Assembly (NCBI GenBank): GCA_011088105.1
Contig: JAALKI010000008.1
Location: 27,407-91,406, forward strand
Source of the DNA: Nitrospirota bacterium
Lineage (GTDB): Bacteria > Nitrospirota > Nitrospiria > Nitrospirales > UBA8639
Direction of reading: 5' to 3'
Length of the DNA: 64,000 nucleotides
Shown here: positions 27,363 through 37,112 of the stretch, piece by piece
Layout: the number at the start of each line of letters is the position of its first letter
How positions within the stretch are numbered: position 1 is the stretch's first letter
Program-made: the position numbers and the translations under genes
Notes under the pieces: generated by a model
Database searches by the model: none
What the model saw: only the letters and a program-made list of their open reading frames with translations
Told to the model about the DNA's origin: nothing

Positions 27363-28397
27363 ATGCCAACAATTTGTACCGCCGCCCTGTTCCACCTAAC
27401 ACAGAACGCACGCGCGCGAATCCTTCGCTATACTTCTTATAGCCTAGCCTGTGCCTTCACACTCTTGTTCGTGAGTACGGTATACGCAGGTGCTGGTTCT
27501 ATGGTCGACCCGAACTGGAAACCCTATTCACGCGTAAGTGGGATATCCGGAAATGTTAATAGCATTGGGTCTGATACCCTCAATAACCTCATGACCCTTT
27601 GGGCTGAAGGATTTCGGAGGCAATACCCCAATGTAAAAATTCAGATTGAAGGAAAGGGGTCGAGCACCGCTCCCCCAGCACTTATTGAAGGGACCGCACA
27701 ACTGGGCCCAATGTCTCGAAAAATGAAGGGGAAAGAAATCGATAAGTTCGAGGAAAAGTTTGGCTACAAACCCATACCATTTCCAGTTACCATTGATGCG
27801 TTGGCCGTCTATGTCAACAAGGATAATCCTGTTCAGGGAATGACAATGCCTCAAATCGATGCGGTCTTTTCAAAATCCAGGCGACGAGGCTACGAACAGG
27901 ACATCAAAAAGTGGGGCGAGCTTGGAGCCGATGGACCATGGAAAAATATTCCGATTAGTCTCTATGGAAGAAATTCAGCCTCTGGCACATATGGGTACTT
28001 TAAAAAATATACTTTGAAAAATGGAGACTATAAAGATCAAGTCAAAGAGCAACCAGGATCCGCGTCCGTTGTCCAAGGAATCACAAAAGATCGCGCCGGT
28101 ATCGGCTATAGTGGCATCGGCTATAAAACCTCTGGGGTACGAGCGATTCCCTTAGCTAAAAAGAATGGTGCGCCTTATGTTAAAGCGACATTCGATAACG
28201 CCTCGAACGGAACGTATCCGCTTGCACGATTTCTCTATGTGTACGTGAATAAAGCTCCGGGAAAGCCACTTTCGCCATTGGTCAAAGAGTTCATTCGATA
28301 CATTTATAGTACTGAGGGGCAACAGGTCGTCATTAAAGATGGGTACTTTCCGATCCCCCAAAAATTCATCAACAAACAGCTTACGCATCTAGACTAA
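27363..28397 (+). CDS. pstS: PstS, periplasmic phosphate-binding protein
   Basis: PstS is the high-affinity phosphate-binding subunit of the Pst ABC importer. A long N-terminal region with a hydrophobic core (LACAFTLLFVSTVYA) forms the signal peptide with cleavage after VYA. The mature protein has the PBP type II fold with phosphate-binding GSDTLNNLM, GPMSRKMKG, and GRNSASGTYGYFKKY. The length of 344 residues is normal. It heads the pstSCAB-phoU cluster and has an AAAGGAGG ribosome binding site. The sequence is closer to the pseudomonad-type PstS (VSGISGNVNSIGSDTL) than to the enterobacterial form. Confidence 0.95.
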   Translation: MPTICTAALFHLTQNARARILRYTSYSLACAFTLLFVSTVYAGAGSMVDPNWKPYSRVSGISGNVNSIGSDTLNNLMTLWAEGFRRQYPNVKIQIEGKGSSTAPPALIEGTAQLGPMSRKMKGKEIDKFEEKFGYKPIPFPVTIDALAVYVNKDNPVQGMTMPQIDAVFSKSRRRGYEQDIKKWGELGADGPWKNIPISLYGRNSASGTYGYFKKYTLKNGDYKDQVKEQPGSASVVQGITKDRAGIGYSGIGYKTSGVRAIPLAKKNGAPYVKATFDNASNGTYPLARFLYVYVNKAPGKPLSPLVKEFIRYIYSTEGQQVVIKDGYFPIPQKFINKQLTHLD

Positions 28398-28410
28398 CCT
28401 ATCAACCTTC

Positions 28411-28444
28411 GTCTGACGGTTTTCTGCGAAGAAAATCGTCAGAT
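28411..28444 (+). promoter_or_regulatory. Strong hairpin between pstS and pstC
   Basis: Two 15-base arms, 28411-28425 and 28430-28444, pair fully with two G-U pairs around a GCGA (GNRA-type) loop. The 3' arm ends within the annotated pstC start codon. There is only a short T stretch afterwards, so it is not a standard terminator. It may protect pstS mRNA or limit read-through and pstC translation. Confidence 0.6.
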
Positions 28445-30788
28445 GACGACTTTTGTTGTACGCTCCCCGGGCCCTCAAAACCTTATGGCTTCAGCAAATC
28501 ATTCTTCCCAGGCTCCAAACATTCATCATTCCTCTCTCAACCCATCGCCTTTGCGTCGTTCCGGCACAACTTCTCGGCGCATTCGGGCTTTGGCGGATCG
28601 GGGTGCAGCCGTCATTGTCTGGGTAGGTGGCCTCGCCACAATTCTGAGCATTATGGGGATTTTCATCTACTTGCTCCTAGAAGTCGTCTCTCTGTTCCTC
28701 CATTCAGAATCTTCAGAACAGACATCATTTTCTATAGATACGACGGGCTCAAACCATTTTGACAGTCTGGCCATTGGCATCGATGAATATCAAGAAATTG
28801 CCTATGTGCTTTATCAGGGCCAACTAGGGTTTTATGATCTGGCCACGTCTCAACTTCGTCCATCGCCCGGCATGGTTTCTGTAAGCAAGACACCGATCAC
28901 GGCCATTGGCAGGGCCAGCGGACGAAACCATCATATCGCTATGGGCACGCAGGACGGTCGAGTCCTTTTTCTTATGGTCCAATTCAGATCTGTCTTCGAG
29001 AATGGTGTCCGAACAATTGTGCCAAGCTTTTCGATGGGAGACCCCATCGAGATAGATACTGACCAGTCACCAATTACAAAAATTGCCTGTCAACCTAGTG
29101 ATGAGGGCATAACCATCGCCATAGTCACTAAAGCCGGAAAAATCTGGGTTGCAAAGATTGAAGAGGCTGGAGGCTTGTTGTCGGAAAATGAAACCATGGT
29201 ACGACGTATGGAGTTACATACACCTGACGCCACAACGGTTTCTACCCTTCTATTAGATCAATTAGGAGAAACCCTGTTCCTTGGAACACACGATGGACGT
29301 CTCGTCCATTGGGATCTTCAAGATATTGAGAACCCTCAATTGCTTAGCACCACACACATTGGACATACGAAAGACTCCATTACAAGCCTTGCGTATCTCA
29401 TTGGCGACCGGACCATTATTCTCGGGACCCAGTCGGGAACGGTGTCCGCGTGGATGCCAATGCACACCTCTAATACAGAGAGCGGCACACAATTGACGAA
29501 GGTACGTGACTTTGTCACACATCCTGGTGCCATTACGGCCATTTCCCCATCCAAACGAGATAAAGGGTTTGTGACCGCTGACGATCAAGGTCATGTGTTT
29601 TTGCATCACTCAACTGCCGCACAGACCATTCTTGCTTTTCATGGATATGAGTCACCTATTCAGGATTTGGTGTTTGCCCCCAAAGCCAATGGCCTTGTGA
29701 CCCTTGATGCCCAACAGCAACTCACACGGTATGCACTTGATAATCCACACCCAGAAATCACGATGAACACGCTGTTTACCCCGGTACTCTATGAGGGCTA
29801 TGACCAGCCAGCGCATATTTGGCAATCCTCAAGTGGCTCCGATGACTTTGAGCCAAAATTCGGCATGTGGCCGCTCATTTTTGGAACCCTGAAAGGGACA
29901 ATGTATGCCATGTTGCTAGCTGTGCCGTTGGCTGTGATGGGGGCTATCTATACCGCGATGTTTATGTCACGAGAGTTGCGCGCCATTGTGAAACCCGTGA
30001 TCGAAATTATGGCTGCCTTACCATCGGTTGTCTTAGGATTTCTGGCTGGGCTGTGGTTTGCCCCTTTATTAGAAGAGATTTTCCCAGCTCTTCTTGCCAT
30101 GAGTGTGACGATACCACTGAGCGTGATGGCAGCCTGCCTGGGGTGGCAGTATGTGCCAAAATCTCTCCAAGCTCGACAACGTTGGGGGCTTGACCTGGTC
30201 ATTCTCATGATCGTGTTAGTCGGGACCATTAGTGTCTGTCTGAGCAGCAATCACATAATTGAATCATGGTGGTTTGATGGAAATTATAAAGAATGGCTAT
30301 TGACGGTTTTTGGGTTTCAATATGATCAACGCAATGCATTAGTCATCAGTTTTGCGATGGGGTTTGCTGTCATTCCTATCATTTTTAGTATTTCGGAAGA
30401 CTCACTCTCCAATGTTCCCAAACATCTGCTTTCCGGCTCTTTGGCCTTAGGCGCCACTCCGTGGCAAACACTCACGAAGCTTGTTCTGGTTTCAGCCAGC
30501 CCCGGCATTTTCTCTGCACTCATGATTGGATTTGGCCGAGCTGTTGGAGAAACGATGATTGTCTTAATGGCCACGGGGAACACTCCTATCATGGAGTGGA
30601 GTATTTTCAATGGTTTTCGAACACTCTCGGCGAATATTGCTGTCGAGATGCCAGAAGCCCCCCACGGTGGAACGCTGTATCGAGTGCTTTTTTTAGCAGG
30701 GTTACTCTTATTCACCTTTACGTTTTCTATCAACACGATTGCTGAAATCATCCGGCAACGTCTACGAGCAAAATACAGTCAATATTAA
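28443..30788 (+). CDS. pstC: PstC, phosphate ABC transporter permease with large N-terminal propeller-like domain
   Basis: The C-terminal 300 residues are the PstC permease: TM segments from MWPLIFGTLKGTMYAMLLAV, and the ABC-contact loop GSLALGATPWQTLTKLV with GRAVGETMIV. The N-terminal 450 residues have one TM (VIVWVGGLATILSIMGIFIY) and then a periplasmic region of WD40/propeller-like repeats (FLGTHDGRLVHWDL, ILGTQSGTVSAWMP, FVTADDQGHVFLHH). At 781 residues it is the long pseudomonad-type PstC. The exact start is unclear because ATG 28443 sits in a hairpin arm without a ribosome binding site; ATG 28485 is an alternative. It partners with PstA. Confidence 0.92.
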   Translation: MTTFVVRSPGPQNLMASANHSSQAPNIHHSSLNPSPLRRSGTTSRRIRALADRGAAVIVWVGGLATILSIMGIFIYLLLEVVSLFLHSESSEQTSFSIDTTGSNHFDSLAIGIDEYQEIAYVLYQGQLGFYDLATSQLRPSPGMVSVSKTPITAIGRASGRNHHIAMGTQDGRVLFLMVQFRSVFENGVRTIVPSFSMGDPIEIDTDQSPITKIACQPSDEGITIAIVTKAGKIWVAKIEEAGGLLSENETMVRRMELHTPDATTVSTLLLDQLGETLFLGTHDGRLVHWDLQDIENPQLLSTTHIGHTKDSITSLAYLIGDRTIILGTQSGTVSAWMPMHTSNTESGTQLTKVRDFVTHPGAITAISPSKRDKGFVTADDQGHVFLHHSTAAQTILAFHGYESPIQDLVFAPKANGLVTLDAQQQLTRYALDNPHPEITMNTLFTPVLYEGYDQPAHIWQSSSGSDDFEPKFGMWPLIFGTLKGTMYAMLLAVPLAVMGAIYTAMFMSRELRAIVKPVIEIMAALPSVVLGFLAGLWFAPLLEEIFPALLAMSVTIPLSVMAACLGWQYVPKSLQARQRWGLDLVILMIVLVGTISVCLSSNHIIESWWFDGNYKEWLLTVFGFQYDQRNALVISFAMGFAVIPIIFSISEDSLSNVPKHLLSGSLALGATPWQTLTKLVLVSASPGIFSALMIGFGRAVGETMIVLMATGNTPIMEWSIFNGFRTLSANIAVEMPEAPHGGTLYRVLFLAGLLLFTFTFSINTIAEIIRQRLRAKYSQY

Positions 30789-30792
30789 AACC

Positions 30793-32430
30793 ATGTCATA
30801 TCACGCATTCAGAAAATTTTGGGATTCCGGCACCCTCTTCGTGTGGTTCTGTGGAGGAGGATTGGGACTCTCGTTATTGATGATTGCTGGCCTGTTACTT
30901 CTGATCATGGCCAATGGGTTAGGCTTTTTTTGGCCAAAAGCCTTAGTCCAACTTTCTCTCAATGATGGCACACAGGTTCTGGGACAGATGAATGCAAAAG
31001 AAATGATTCCCTATTCCAACACACCTGATGCACCAGAAGGGAAACATCGTATTCAGCTGAAGGTTGGCAACCGTGATCTCTATGGACTGGATTTCCGTTG
31101 GATCGATGAAGATGCCATCCAAGCTCGGTCATACCCCAAGGACGCCGTGTTCGTCGAACGACGTGAGTGGGGAAATTTCTTTGGGAAGATTCTAGAAGTC
31201 CGAAAGGGGTCAACGGTCTTGGCCTCAGGCAGCCAATCCGGATGGAATGCACTCCAACCGTTGGTTCACCATGCCAATGAAATCCATGAAACCATCCAAC
31301 ATGTGGAAACCGATGTCATTGGAGAGATTAACTACGAGATGGAAGACATCCGGTTACAGCTTCGCGGTCTGAACCTTACGGAGCATCCAGATGACCAGGA
31401 AAAACACTCTCTGAACGCCCAATTGGAAACCTTACAATCGATTTATGAAAAAGAAGCCGAAACGTTACGAACTCTCTACGATTCATTGCGTGATTACTCC
31501 GTGGTCTTCATCGACGCCAACGGCCAAGCACAATCCCTTCCTGTCGGACAGATCATTCGTGTTCTACATCCGAACCAAATGCCCTGGCATGAAAAAGCCT
31601 TGGTCTATCTCTCTAATATCTGGATGGTATTAAGCGAAGAACCCCGAGAAGCCAATACTGAAGGTGGAATTTTCCCGGCTATTTTTGGCACCATCATGAT
31701 GGTCTTGATGATGAGCATCGCTGTAGTCCCTTTTGGCATCCTCGCGGCAATCTATCTGAATGAATATGCTCATCAGGGAATCTTAGTTCGATTTGTTCGT
31801 ATTGCCGTCAACAATCTTGCGGGTGTGCCATCGATTGTCTTTGGCGTGTTTGGCTTGGGCTTCTTTGTCTATGCCGTAGGCGGAACGCTTGACACCCTGT
31901 TCTTTCCTGAGTCATTGCCCACACCTACCTTTGGAACCGGAGGATTATTATGGGCCTCATTGACGCTGGCACTCATGACCGTTCCAGTGGTCATTGTTGC
32001 TACAGAAGAAGGACTCTCTGCCGTCCCTCGAGAATATCGCGAAGGCTCATTGGGGTTAGGCGCCACCAAACTTGAAACCCTTCTTCGGGTTGTGATTCCA
32101 TGTGCAATGCCAGGAATACTGACGGGGCTAATCCTAGCTATTTCTCGCGCAACTGGCGAAGTTGCCCCACTGATGCTCACGGGTGTCGTGAAGCTGGCCC
32201 CTTCCTTGCCATTAGACAGCTATTTTCCCTTTCTGCATATTGATCGAAAATTCATGCATCTGGGTTTCCATATTTATGATGTCGGGTTTCAATCTCCCAA
32301 CGTGGAAGCGGCTAAACCTATGGTCTATGTCACAACCCTGGTGTTGGTGGCCATCGTGGTGATCCTGAATTTAACGGCCGTCGCCTTGCGCAATCGAATG
32401 CGAAGAAAATATTCAGGATCAACGGTGTAA
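30793..32430 (+). CDS. pstA: PstA, phosphate ABC transporter permease (long form)
   Basis: This is the second permease subunit. ATG 30793 lies 4 bp after the pstC stop and is preferred to an upstream in-frame start at 30739. An N-terminal TM (LGLSLLMIAGLLLLIMANGL) is followed by a periplasmic insertion of about 230 residues including a predicted coiled coil (EIHETIQHVETDVIGEINYE). The permease core follows, with GTIMMVLMMSIAVVPFGILA, GSLGLGATKLETLLRVVIP and SRATGEVAPLMLTG. Length is about 545 residues, again the pseudomonad-like long form. Confidence 0.94.
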   Translation: MSYHAFRKFWDSGTLFVWFCGGGLGLSLLMIAGLLLLIMANGLGFFWPKALVQLSLNDGTQVLGQMNAKEMIPYSNTPDAPEGKHRIQLKVGNRDLYGLDFRWIDEDAIQARSYPKDAVFVERREWGNFFGKILEVRKGSTVLASGSQSGWNALQPLVHHANEIHETIQHVETDVIGEINYEMEDIRLQLRGLNLTEHPDDQEKHSLNAQLETLQSIYEKEAETLRTLYDSLRDYSVVFIDANGQAQSLPVGQIIRVLHPNQMPWHEKALVYLSNIWMVLSEEPREANTEGGIFPAIFGTIMMVLMMSIAVVPFGILAAIYLNEYAHQGILVRFVRIAVNNLAGVPSIVFGVFGLGFFVYAVGGTLDTLFFPESLPTPTFGTGGLLWASLTLALMTVPVVIVATEEGLSAVPREYREGSLGLGATKLETLLRVVIPCAMPGILTGLILAISRATGEVAPLMLTGVVKLAPSLPLDSYFPFLHIDRKFMHLGFHIYDVGFQSPNVEAAKPMVYVTTLVLVAIVVILNLTAVALRNRMRRKYSGSTV

Positions 32431-32523
32431 TGGAAAGACCCTAATACGGAAGCATTCGCTCTGCCCTACGCACGTTCGCACTTTTCGTAACAAGAGCTAT
32501 AGAGAACTGAGAAGCACAGAATC

Positions 32524-33324
32524 ATGAACCTGCACATGCCTCCTTATTCAAAAGCCCCTGCCACGAAGATGACTCCCAAGATTCTCATTCAAAATATGAA
32601 TTTTTTTTATGGGGCAACCCAAGCCCTCTTTGATGTCAATTTAGAGGTGCCTGCACAGCAGATCACCGCCTTTATTGGCCCATCTGGATGCGGAAAGTCT
32701 ACGTTGCTTCGCTGTTTAAACCGCCTGAATGATCTGGTTGACGGATCACGGTTGGAAGGACAGATTTTGTTAGATGGACAAGATATTTATAGGGCTGATG
32801 TCGACGTGACAGACTTGCGAACTCGTGTCGGCATAGTTTTTCAAAAAGTGAATCCTTTTCCAAAAACTATTTACCAGAATGTGGCCTACGGCCCCCGCCT
32901 CCAGAAAGTCAACCGTCGTGCGACTCTTGATGACATTGTTGAAAAGAGTTTACAGGGTGCTGGACTATGGGAAGAAGTCAAAGATCGGTTACATGCCAGC
33001 GCACTCAGTCTTTCAGGTGGGCAACAACAACGACTCTGCATCGCTCGGGCACTTGCCGTGAACCCCAATGTCTTATTGATGGATGAGCCGTGCTCAGCCC
33101 TGGACCCAATCTCCACCGCTAAGATTGAAGAATTACTCCATACCCTAAAGGAGCAACTCACGGTTGTGATTGTCACGCACAATATGCAGCAAGCGGCTCG
33201 AGTATCGGATTACACCGGCTTCTTTCTTCTTGGGGAACTGATCGAATACGATAATACAAAGAAGATTTTCACGAACCCCGGCGATCAGCGCACGGAAGAC
33301 TATGTGACTGGACGATTTGGATGA
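32524..33324 (+). CDS. pstB: PstB, phosphate ABC transporter ATPase
   Basis: This is the ATP-hydrolysing subunit on the cytoplasmic face of PstCA. Walker A is [20 protein letters not shown], the signature is [16 protein letters not shown], Walker B is [15 protein letters not shown], and the switch His is in [20 protein letters not shown]. All are intact. At 266 residues the length is typical. The gap of about 90 bp after pstA contains no visible terminator, so the cluster is probably co-transcribed. Confidence 0.97.
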   Translation: MNLHMPPYSKAPATKMTPKILIQNMNFFYGATQALFDVNLEVPAQQITAFIGPSGCGKSTLLRCLNRLNDLVDGSRLEGQILLDGQDIYRADVDVTDLRTRVGIVFQKVNPFPKTIYQNVAYGPRLQKVNRRATLDDIVEKSLQGAGLWEEVKDRLHASALSLSGGQQQRLCIARALAVNPNVLLMDEPCSALDPISTAKIEELLHTLKEQLTVVIVTHNMQQAARVSDYTGFFLLGELIEYDNTKKIFTNPGDQRTEDYVTGRFG

Positions 33325-33357
33325 CAAATACGATCTCAGCATGCTCAAGGAGGATTT

Positions 33358-34011
33358 GTGCAACGCCATTTTGATGAAGAACTCGCTGACCTGAAGGGCA
33401 AAATCTTACGGATGGGCGCCCTGGTCGAAGAGCAAATTACGGAAGCCATGAAAGCCTTGACCGAACGCAACGAAGATCTGGCTCGACAGGTCATCGAAAA
33501 TGACAAGCGAGTCAATACGATGGATGTTGAGATTGATGAAGCCTGTCTGGAATTCATGGCACTGTACCAACCAGCTGCTCGAGATTTGCGATTCATTACT
33601 ACAGCCATGAAGATTTCTACGGAGTTAGAACGGATGAGCGATCTCGCTGAAAACATTTGTGAACGCGCGCTCGAGCTCAATACTGAGCCTCAACTCAAGC
33701 CGTATATCGACATCCCCATCATGGCCGAACGGGCCATGGCCATGGTTCGGGAGTCACTCGATGCCTTTGTCAAAGGCGATGCGGCCTTGGCACGCAAAGT
33801 CTTAGGAGATGACGATAGTGTTGATGATTTAACCGAACAACTATTTCGAGAGTTATTGTCATTTATGATTGAAACGCCTCAGACAATTTCACGCGCCATT
33901 CGTCTTTCCTTTATAGCCAAATATATCGAGCGCATTGCAGACCACGCCACGAACGTTGCCGAACTCGTCGTCTACATGGTAGAAGGAAAGATTATCCGGC
34001 ATACTGTTTGA
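33358..34011 (+). CDS. phoU: PhoU, phosphate-signalling protein
   Basis: PhoU links Pst transport to PhoR/PhoB signalling. It starts with GTG at 33358 after an AAGGAGG. The product has 217 residues in two three-helix repeats. The metal-binding helices are visible as DLRFITTAMKISTELERMSD and, in the second repeat, AIRLSFIAKYIERIADHATN with VAELV. It closes the pst cluster. No phoR/phoB pair lies nearby. Confidence 0.95.
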   Translation: MQRHFDEELADLKGKILRMGALVEEQITEAMKALTERNEDLARQVIENDKRVNTMDVEIDEACLEFMALYQPAARDLRFITTAMKISTELERMSDLAENICERALELNTEPQLKPYIDIPIMAERAMAMVRESLDAFVKGDAALARKVLGDDDSVDDLTEQLFRELLSFMIETPQTISRAIRLSFIAKYIERIADHATNVAELVVYMVEGKIIRHTV

Positions 34012-34113
34012 GTGGAATTTCCACACCAGGATCTTTGTCTCTGAACACCATGGCGCCACGGCAAAAGAGGAATTCTTCAGATGTGAGGGAGCGAATCAAC
34101 ATCTTTCCTACCT

Positions 34114-34917
34114 ATGAATGCACGTCCTCTTCTTGATCCTCCAACCCTGCAGTCTCTCCTTAAAACCGCTGTCCGTGCAGCAAGAATGGCTGCTCCTCAG
34201 ATTCTCCAGCGATTTCGACAAGGGTCCCTCTCGGTCGAAGACAAATCCGATGGCTCTCCTGTCACCATTGCTGACCGCGAAGCAGAAACAACGATCCGCA
34301 ACATCCTGCAGGATACAGAATATCCCTGTGCAATCGATATTCTCGGCGAAGAACACGGGTTGGAGGGAATAGGAACCCGCTTACGCTGGTTGGTTGACCC
34401 TATTGACGGCACTCGATCGTTTATCAATGGCATTCCCTTGTTTGGAACAATTGTTGCCCTTGAAGATACCAGAGAACAGCGTGCCTTAGTCGGCGTTATT
34501 CACTTGCCGGTCTTGGATATGACATATGCTGCCGGTCGCGGATTAGGCACCACCTGTAATGGCACGCCCGTACATGTCATGCCCTATGCCACGATTGAAA
34601 CAGCCATGGTCGCCGTCGGAGATCCAGCTCAATTCGCCACCGCCAATCAGGGACAGGCTTACCGCCAGCTACAGACACTCTGTCCGTACCTTCGTGGCTA
34701 TACCGACTGCTTTGGCCATACATTGGTTATTAATGGAGCAATTGGCGCCATGCTCGACCCATCCTTAAACCCCTGGGATGTTCAGGCAACACAAGTATTA
34801 GTAGAAGAAGCCGGTGGCACTATGCTCCTTCGCCCTTCCGCTATGTTCAATAAAGTCGATGCCTTATTCGGGAACCCGAAGATGGTAGCATTTCTCGCGC
34901 AGGCGCTGTCGTTTTAA
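34114..34917 (+). CDS. Inositol monophosphatase family phosphatase (possible histidinol-phosphatase)
   Basis: This is a Mg-dependent phosphatase of 267 residues. Metal-binding motifs are DILGEEHG, WLVDPIDGTRSFINGIP and NPWDVQA, all present. The spacing and the sequence around GTRSFINGIPLFG resemble HisN-type histidinol-phosphate phosphatases as well as inositol monophosphatases, and substrate cannot be decided from sequence alone. It is on the plus strand, about 100 bp after phoU, and converges on the phosphohexomutase gene. Confidence 0.9.
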   Translation: MNARPLLDPPTLQSLLKTAVRAARMAAPQILQRFRQGSLSVEDKSDGSPVTIADREAETTIRNILQDTEYPCAIDILGEEHGLEGIGTRLRWLVDPIDGTRSFINGIPLFGTIVALEDTREQRALVGVIHLPVLDMTYAAGRGLGTTCNGTPVHVMPYATIETAMVAVGDPAQFATANQGQAYRQLQTLCPYLRGYTDCFGHTLVINGAIGAMLDPSLNPWDVQATQVLVEEAGGTMLLRPSAMFNKVDALFGNPKMVAFLAQALSF

Positions 34918-34953
34918 ACCAGTACGCTATGGGTTTTTGAGAAAGTTTTGTGC

Positions 34954-36402
34954 CTACGGATGTGGTTCACCATTCTCATGGTGTACGTGCAAGAGCTCTC
35001 GACCAGCCGAAAGAAGGTCCTGAAGTTGGTCAGGGGTTGAGGCTTCGGCGTAACAGCGCACAATGGGTTCCGTCCCCGAGGGCCGTATCAAAAACCAACT
35101 GCCATCACCCAGAAGTAATTTGCACCCATCCAGTTGATTGACTGAGTCTACCGATTTTCCAGCAAACAATGTGGGAGGGTGTTTCATTGTTTTAGCTAAA
35201 GTTTCTCGCATATTCTCGGTCACGGTCACATCTTCACGCTTCGTGTAACGCGGACCAACGCGACGAAATAAATCCTCAAGAAGTTCTTTGATGCTCTTTC
35301 CGGTTTTCGCAATCATCTCCACAACGAAAAGACAGGCTAACATTCCATCTTTTTCTGGAACATGTCCGGCAATAGACATGCCAGCGCTTTCTTCTCCCCC
35401 CATGATACATTCCCCTTTAGAGAGGAGTTCTCCAATAAATTTAAACCCAACCGGCGTTTCATGAATGGCAAGCCCGTATTGCGACGCCACCGCATCAATG
35501 AGATGGGTCGTGGCAACGGATCGAGCAATACCACCGGTCCATGACCGTGTCACGGCCAGATAATCCACTAAGAGCGCCAAGATAAGATTCGGATCAATAA
35601 ACGTGCCGTCCCGATCAATGATGCCAAATCGGTCAGCATCGCCATCAGTGGCCAAGCCTAAATGAGCGCCTTCTCGTTTTACTGTCTCCTGAAGTTCTTG
35701 TGTCGTCTCAACTGTGGGTTCCGGCCGTATCCCACCAAAGTATGGATCTCGCCAGTGATGTAACACCGCCATTTTTGCTCCAGCTTTTCGAAGAAAATCA
35801 TCGAGATAGCCACGAGACGTGCCATATAGCGGATCCATGACCAAACGCAGTTGGCCTTGACGAATAGCCTCAACATCAATGTGTTGTTCTAAGCCAACGA
35901 GATATTCCGGTCGTGGATCGAACATTCGGATAAGTCCGCTACGTTCCGCCCTTTCGCATGGCATCCATTTAATCGCACCGCCTCCATGTTGAAGTGGCGC
36001 AATGCGTTGTTCAATAGCCTGTGTCGTATGGGGAAGAGCTGGCCCTCCCCAAGCAGGAGTGAACTTAATGCCGTTATATTCCGGTGGATTGTGACTAGCA
36101 GAAATATTAATGCCGCCAGCTAATTGATGGCGAAGAACGTGAAACGCGATCGTGGGCGTTGGAGTTTCTCGATCGCAGAGCAAGGAAGGAATACCATGTG
36201 CTGCCAACACTTCTGCAGCAGCCTTGGCAAAATTTTCACCAAGAAACCGGCCATCATACCCAACAAGCACCCCCTGCCCACCTAGTTTTTCTTGACGAAG
36301 GTATTGGGCAATGCCCTGACACACAGTCCTGGCATTATGAAAGGTAAATTCTTCTCCCAGGATAGCGCGCCACCCAGAAGTCCCAAATTTTATGGTTTCC
36401 AC
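34954..36402 (-). CDS. Phosphoglucomutase/phosphomannomutase family protein
   Basis: This alpha-D-phosphohexomutase has 482 residues. The active-site phosphoserine loop is INISASHNPPEYNGIKF (normally TASHNP), the metal loop is ATDGDADRFGIID, the sugar-binding loop is GGEESAGMS, and the phosphate-binding loop is RPSGTEPIVRCYAE. The start is GTG at 36402, preceded by GGGAGGGGG. It interconverts hexose 1- and 6-phosphates for polysaccharide or storage metabolism; glucose or mannose specificity is not decided. Confidence 0.93.
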   Translation of the reverse strand: METIKFGTSGWRAILGEEFTFHNARTVCQGIAQYLRQEKLGGQGVLVGYDGRFLGENFAKAAAEVLAAHGIPSLLCDRETPTPTIAFHVLRHQLAGGINISASHNPPEYNGIKFTPAWGGPALPHTTQAIEQRIAPLQHGGGAIKWMPCERAERSGLIRMFDPRPEYLVGLEQHIDVEAIRQGQLRLVMDPLYGTSRGYLDDFLRKAGAKMAVLHHWRDPYFGGIRPEPTVETTQELQETVKREGAHLGLATDGDADRFGIIDRDGTFIDPNLILALLVDYLAVTRSWTGGIARSVATTHLIDAVASQYGLAIHETPVGFKFIGELLSKGECIMGGEESAGMSIAGHVPEKDGMLACLFVVEMIAKTGKSIKELLEDLFRRVGPRYTKREDVTVTENMRETLAKTMKHPPTLFAGKSVDSVNQLDGCKLLLGDGSWFLIRPSGTEPIVRCYAEASTPDQLQDLLSAGRELLHVHHENGEPHP

Positions 36403-36567
36403 ACCATGCCCCCTCCCGTGTCAATCATAGGCATAACTTCCAGGTTACCAAACCCTGGCTAAAGAAGGCTACCATGAAGCCGTTGCGTCTCAAAGAGGTA
36501 TTTTGAGATCCTGGGACGAGAAAATTTCTCCGAAAAACCTTGATAATGTGCGAGGAGTGACACACGC

Positions 36568-37053
36568 ATGCGCTATTTCGCAAGACTTCGATTCTGGATC
36601 TTGTGGGGTCAATTCCAATGTGCCTTCATCATGATGAGTGGTTTAGGGCTACTCGGTGGACCATCCTTGTCATTTGGACTTCCGACATTGTCCCCTTCTG
36701 ACCCGCAACCGATACATGAAGCCAGAATCGACATTCGAGGTCGAGTCTTTTACCCAACAACTCTCAATCTGCAAGTTGGTCATAAAACTCGGCTCATCAT
36801 TCAAAACAAGGATGCTGAATTACATGCGTTTGTCCCAGTCGGTCTTTTTGCTGGAACGCTTAATATCGGTGGAAATGGTGCGCCTCAATTTGGCCCAGAA
36901 GGCCTTCGACGGGTTCTCATCCCATCTTCTGGACAAACGGAGATTCTATTTGTCCCAAAGGAACATGGCGTCTACCCGTTTTTTTGTGATTTGCCTGGCC
37001 ATGTCATGAACGGATCCATCGTGGTAGAAAAGGAAAACAATATGATACAGTAA
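36568..37053 (+). CDS. Secreted cupredoxin-domain protein
   Basis: An N-terminal hydrophobic segment (about residues 8-36) precedes one cupredoxin domain. The type 1 copper ligands are all visible: His86 in AELHAF and Cys140, His145 and Met147 in FFCDLPGHVM. At 161 residues, the fold has the long insertion seen in small periplasmic copper proteins of nitrite-oxidising and methane-oxidising bacteria. The ATG follows CGAGGAG. It probably transfers electrons or binds copper in the periplasm. A secreted protein gene follows by about 60 bp. Confidence 0.88.
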   Translation: MRYFARLRFWILWGQFQCAFIMMSGLGLLGGPSLSFGLPTLSPSDPQPIHEARIDIRGRVFYPTTLNLQVGHKTRLIIQNKDAELHAFVPVGLFAGTLNIGGNGAPQFGPEGLRRVLIPSSGQTEILFVPKEHGVYPFFCDLPGHVMNGSIVVEKENNMIQ

Positions 37054-37112
37054 TCTTATGGTTTGCGACTTCGTTTTATGAACTTATTCAAATCTGGAGG
37101 GCCATAGCTGCG

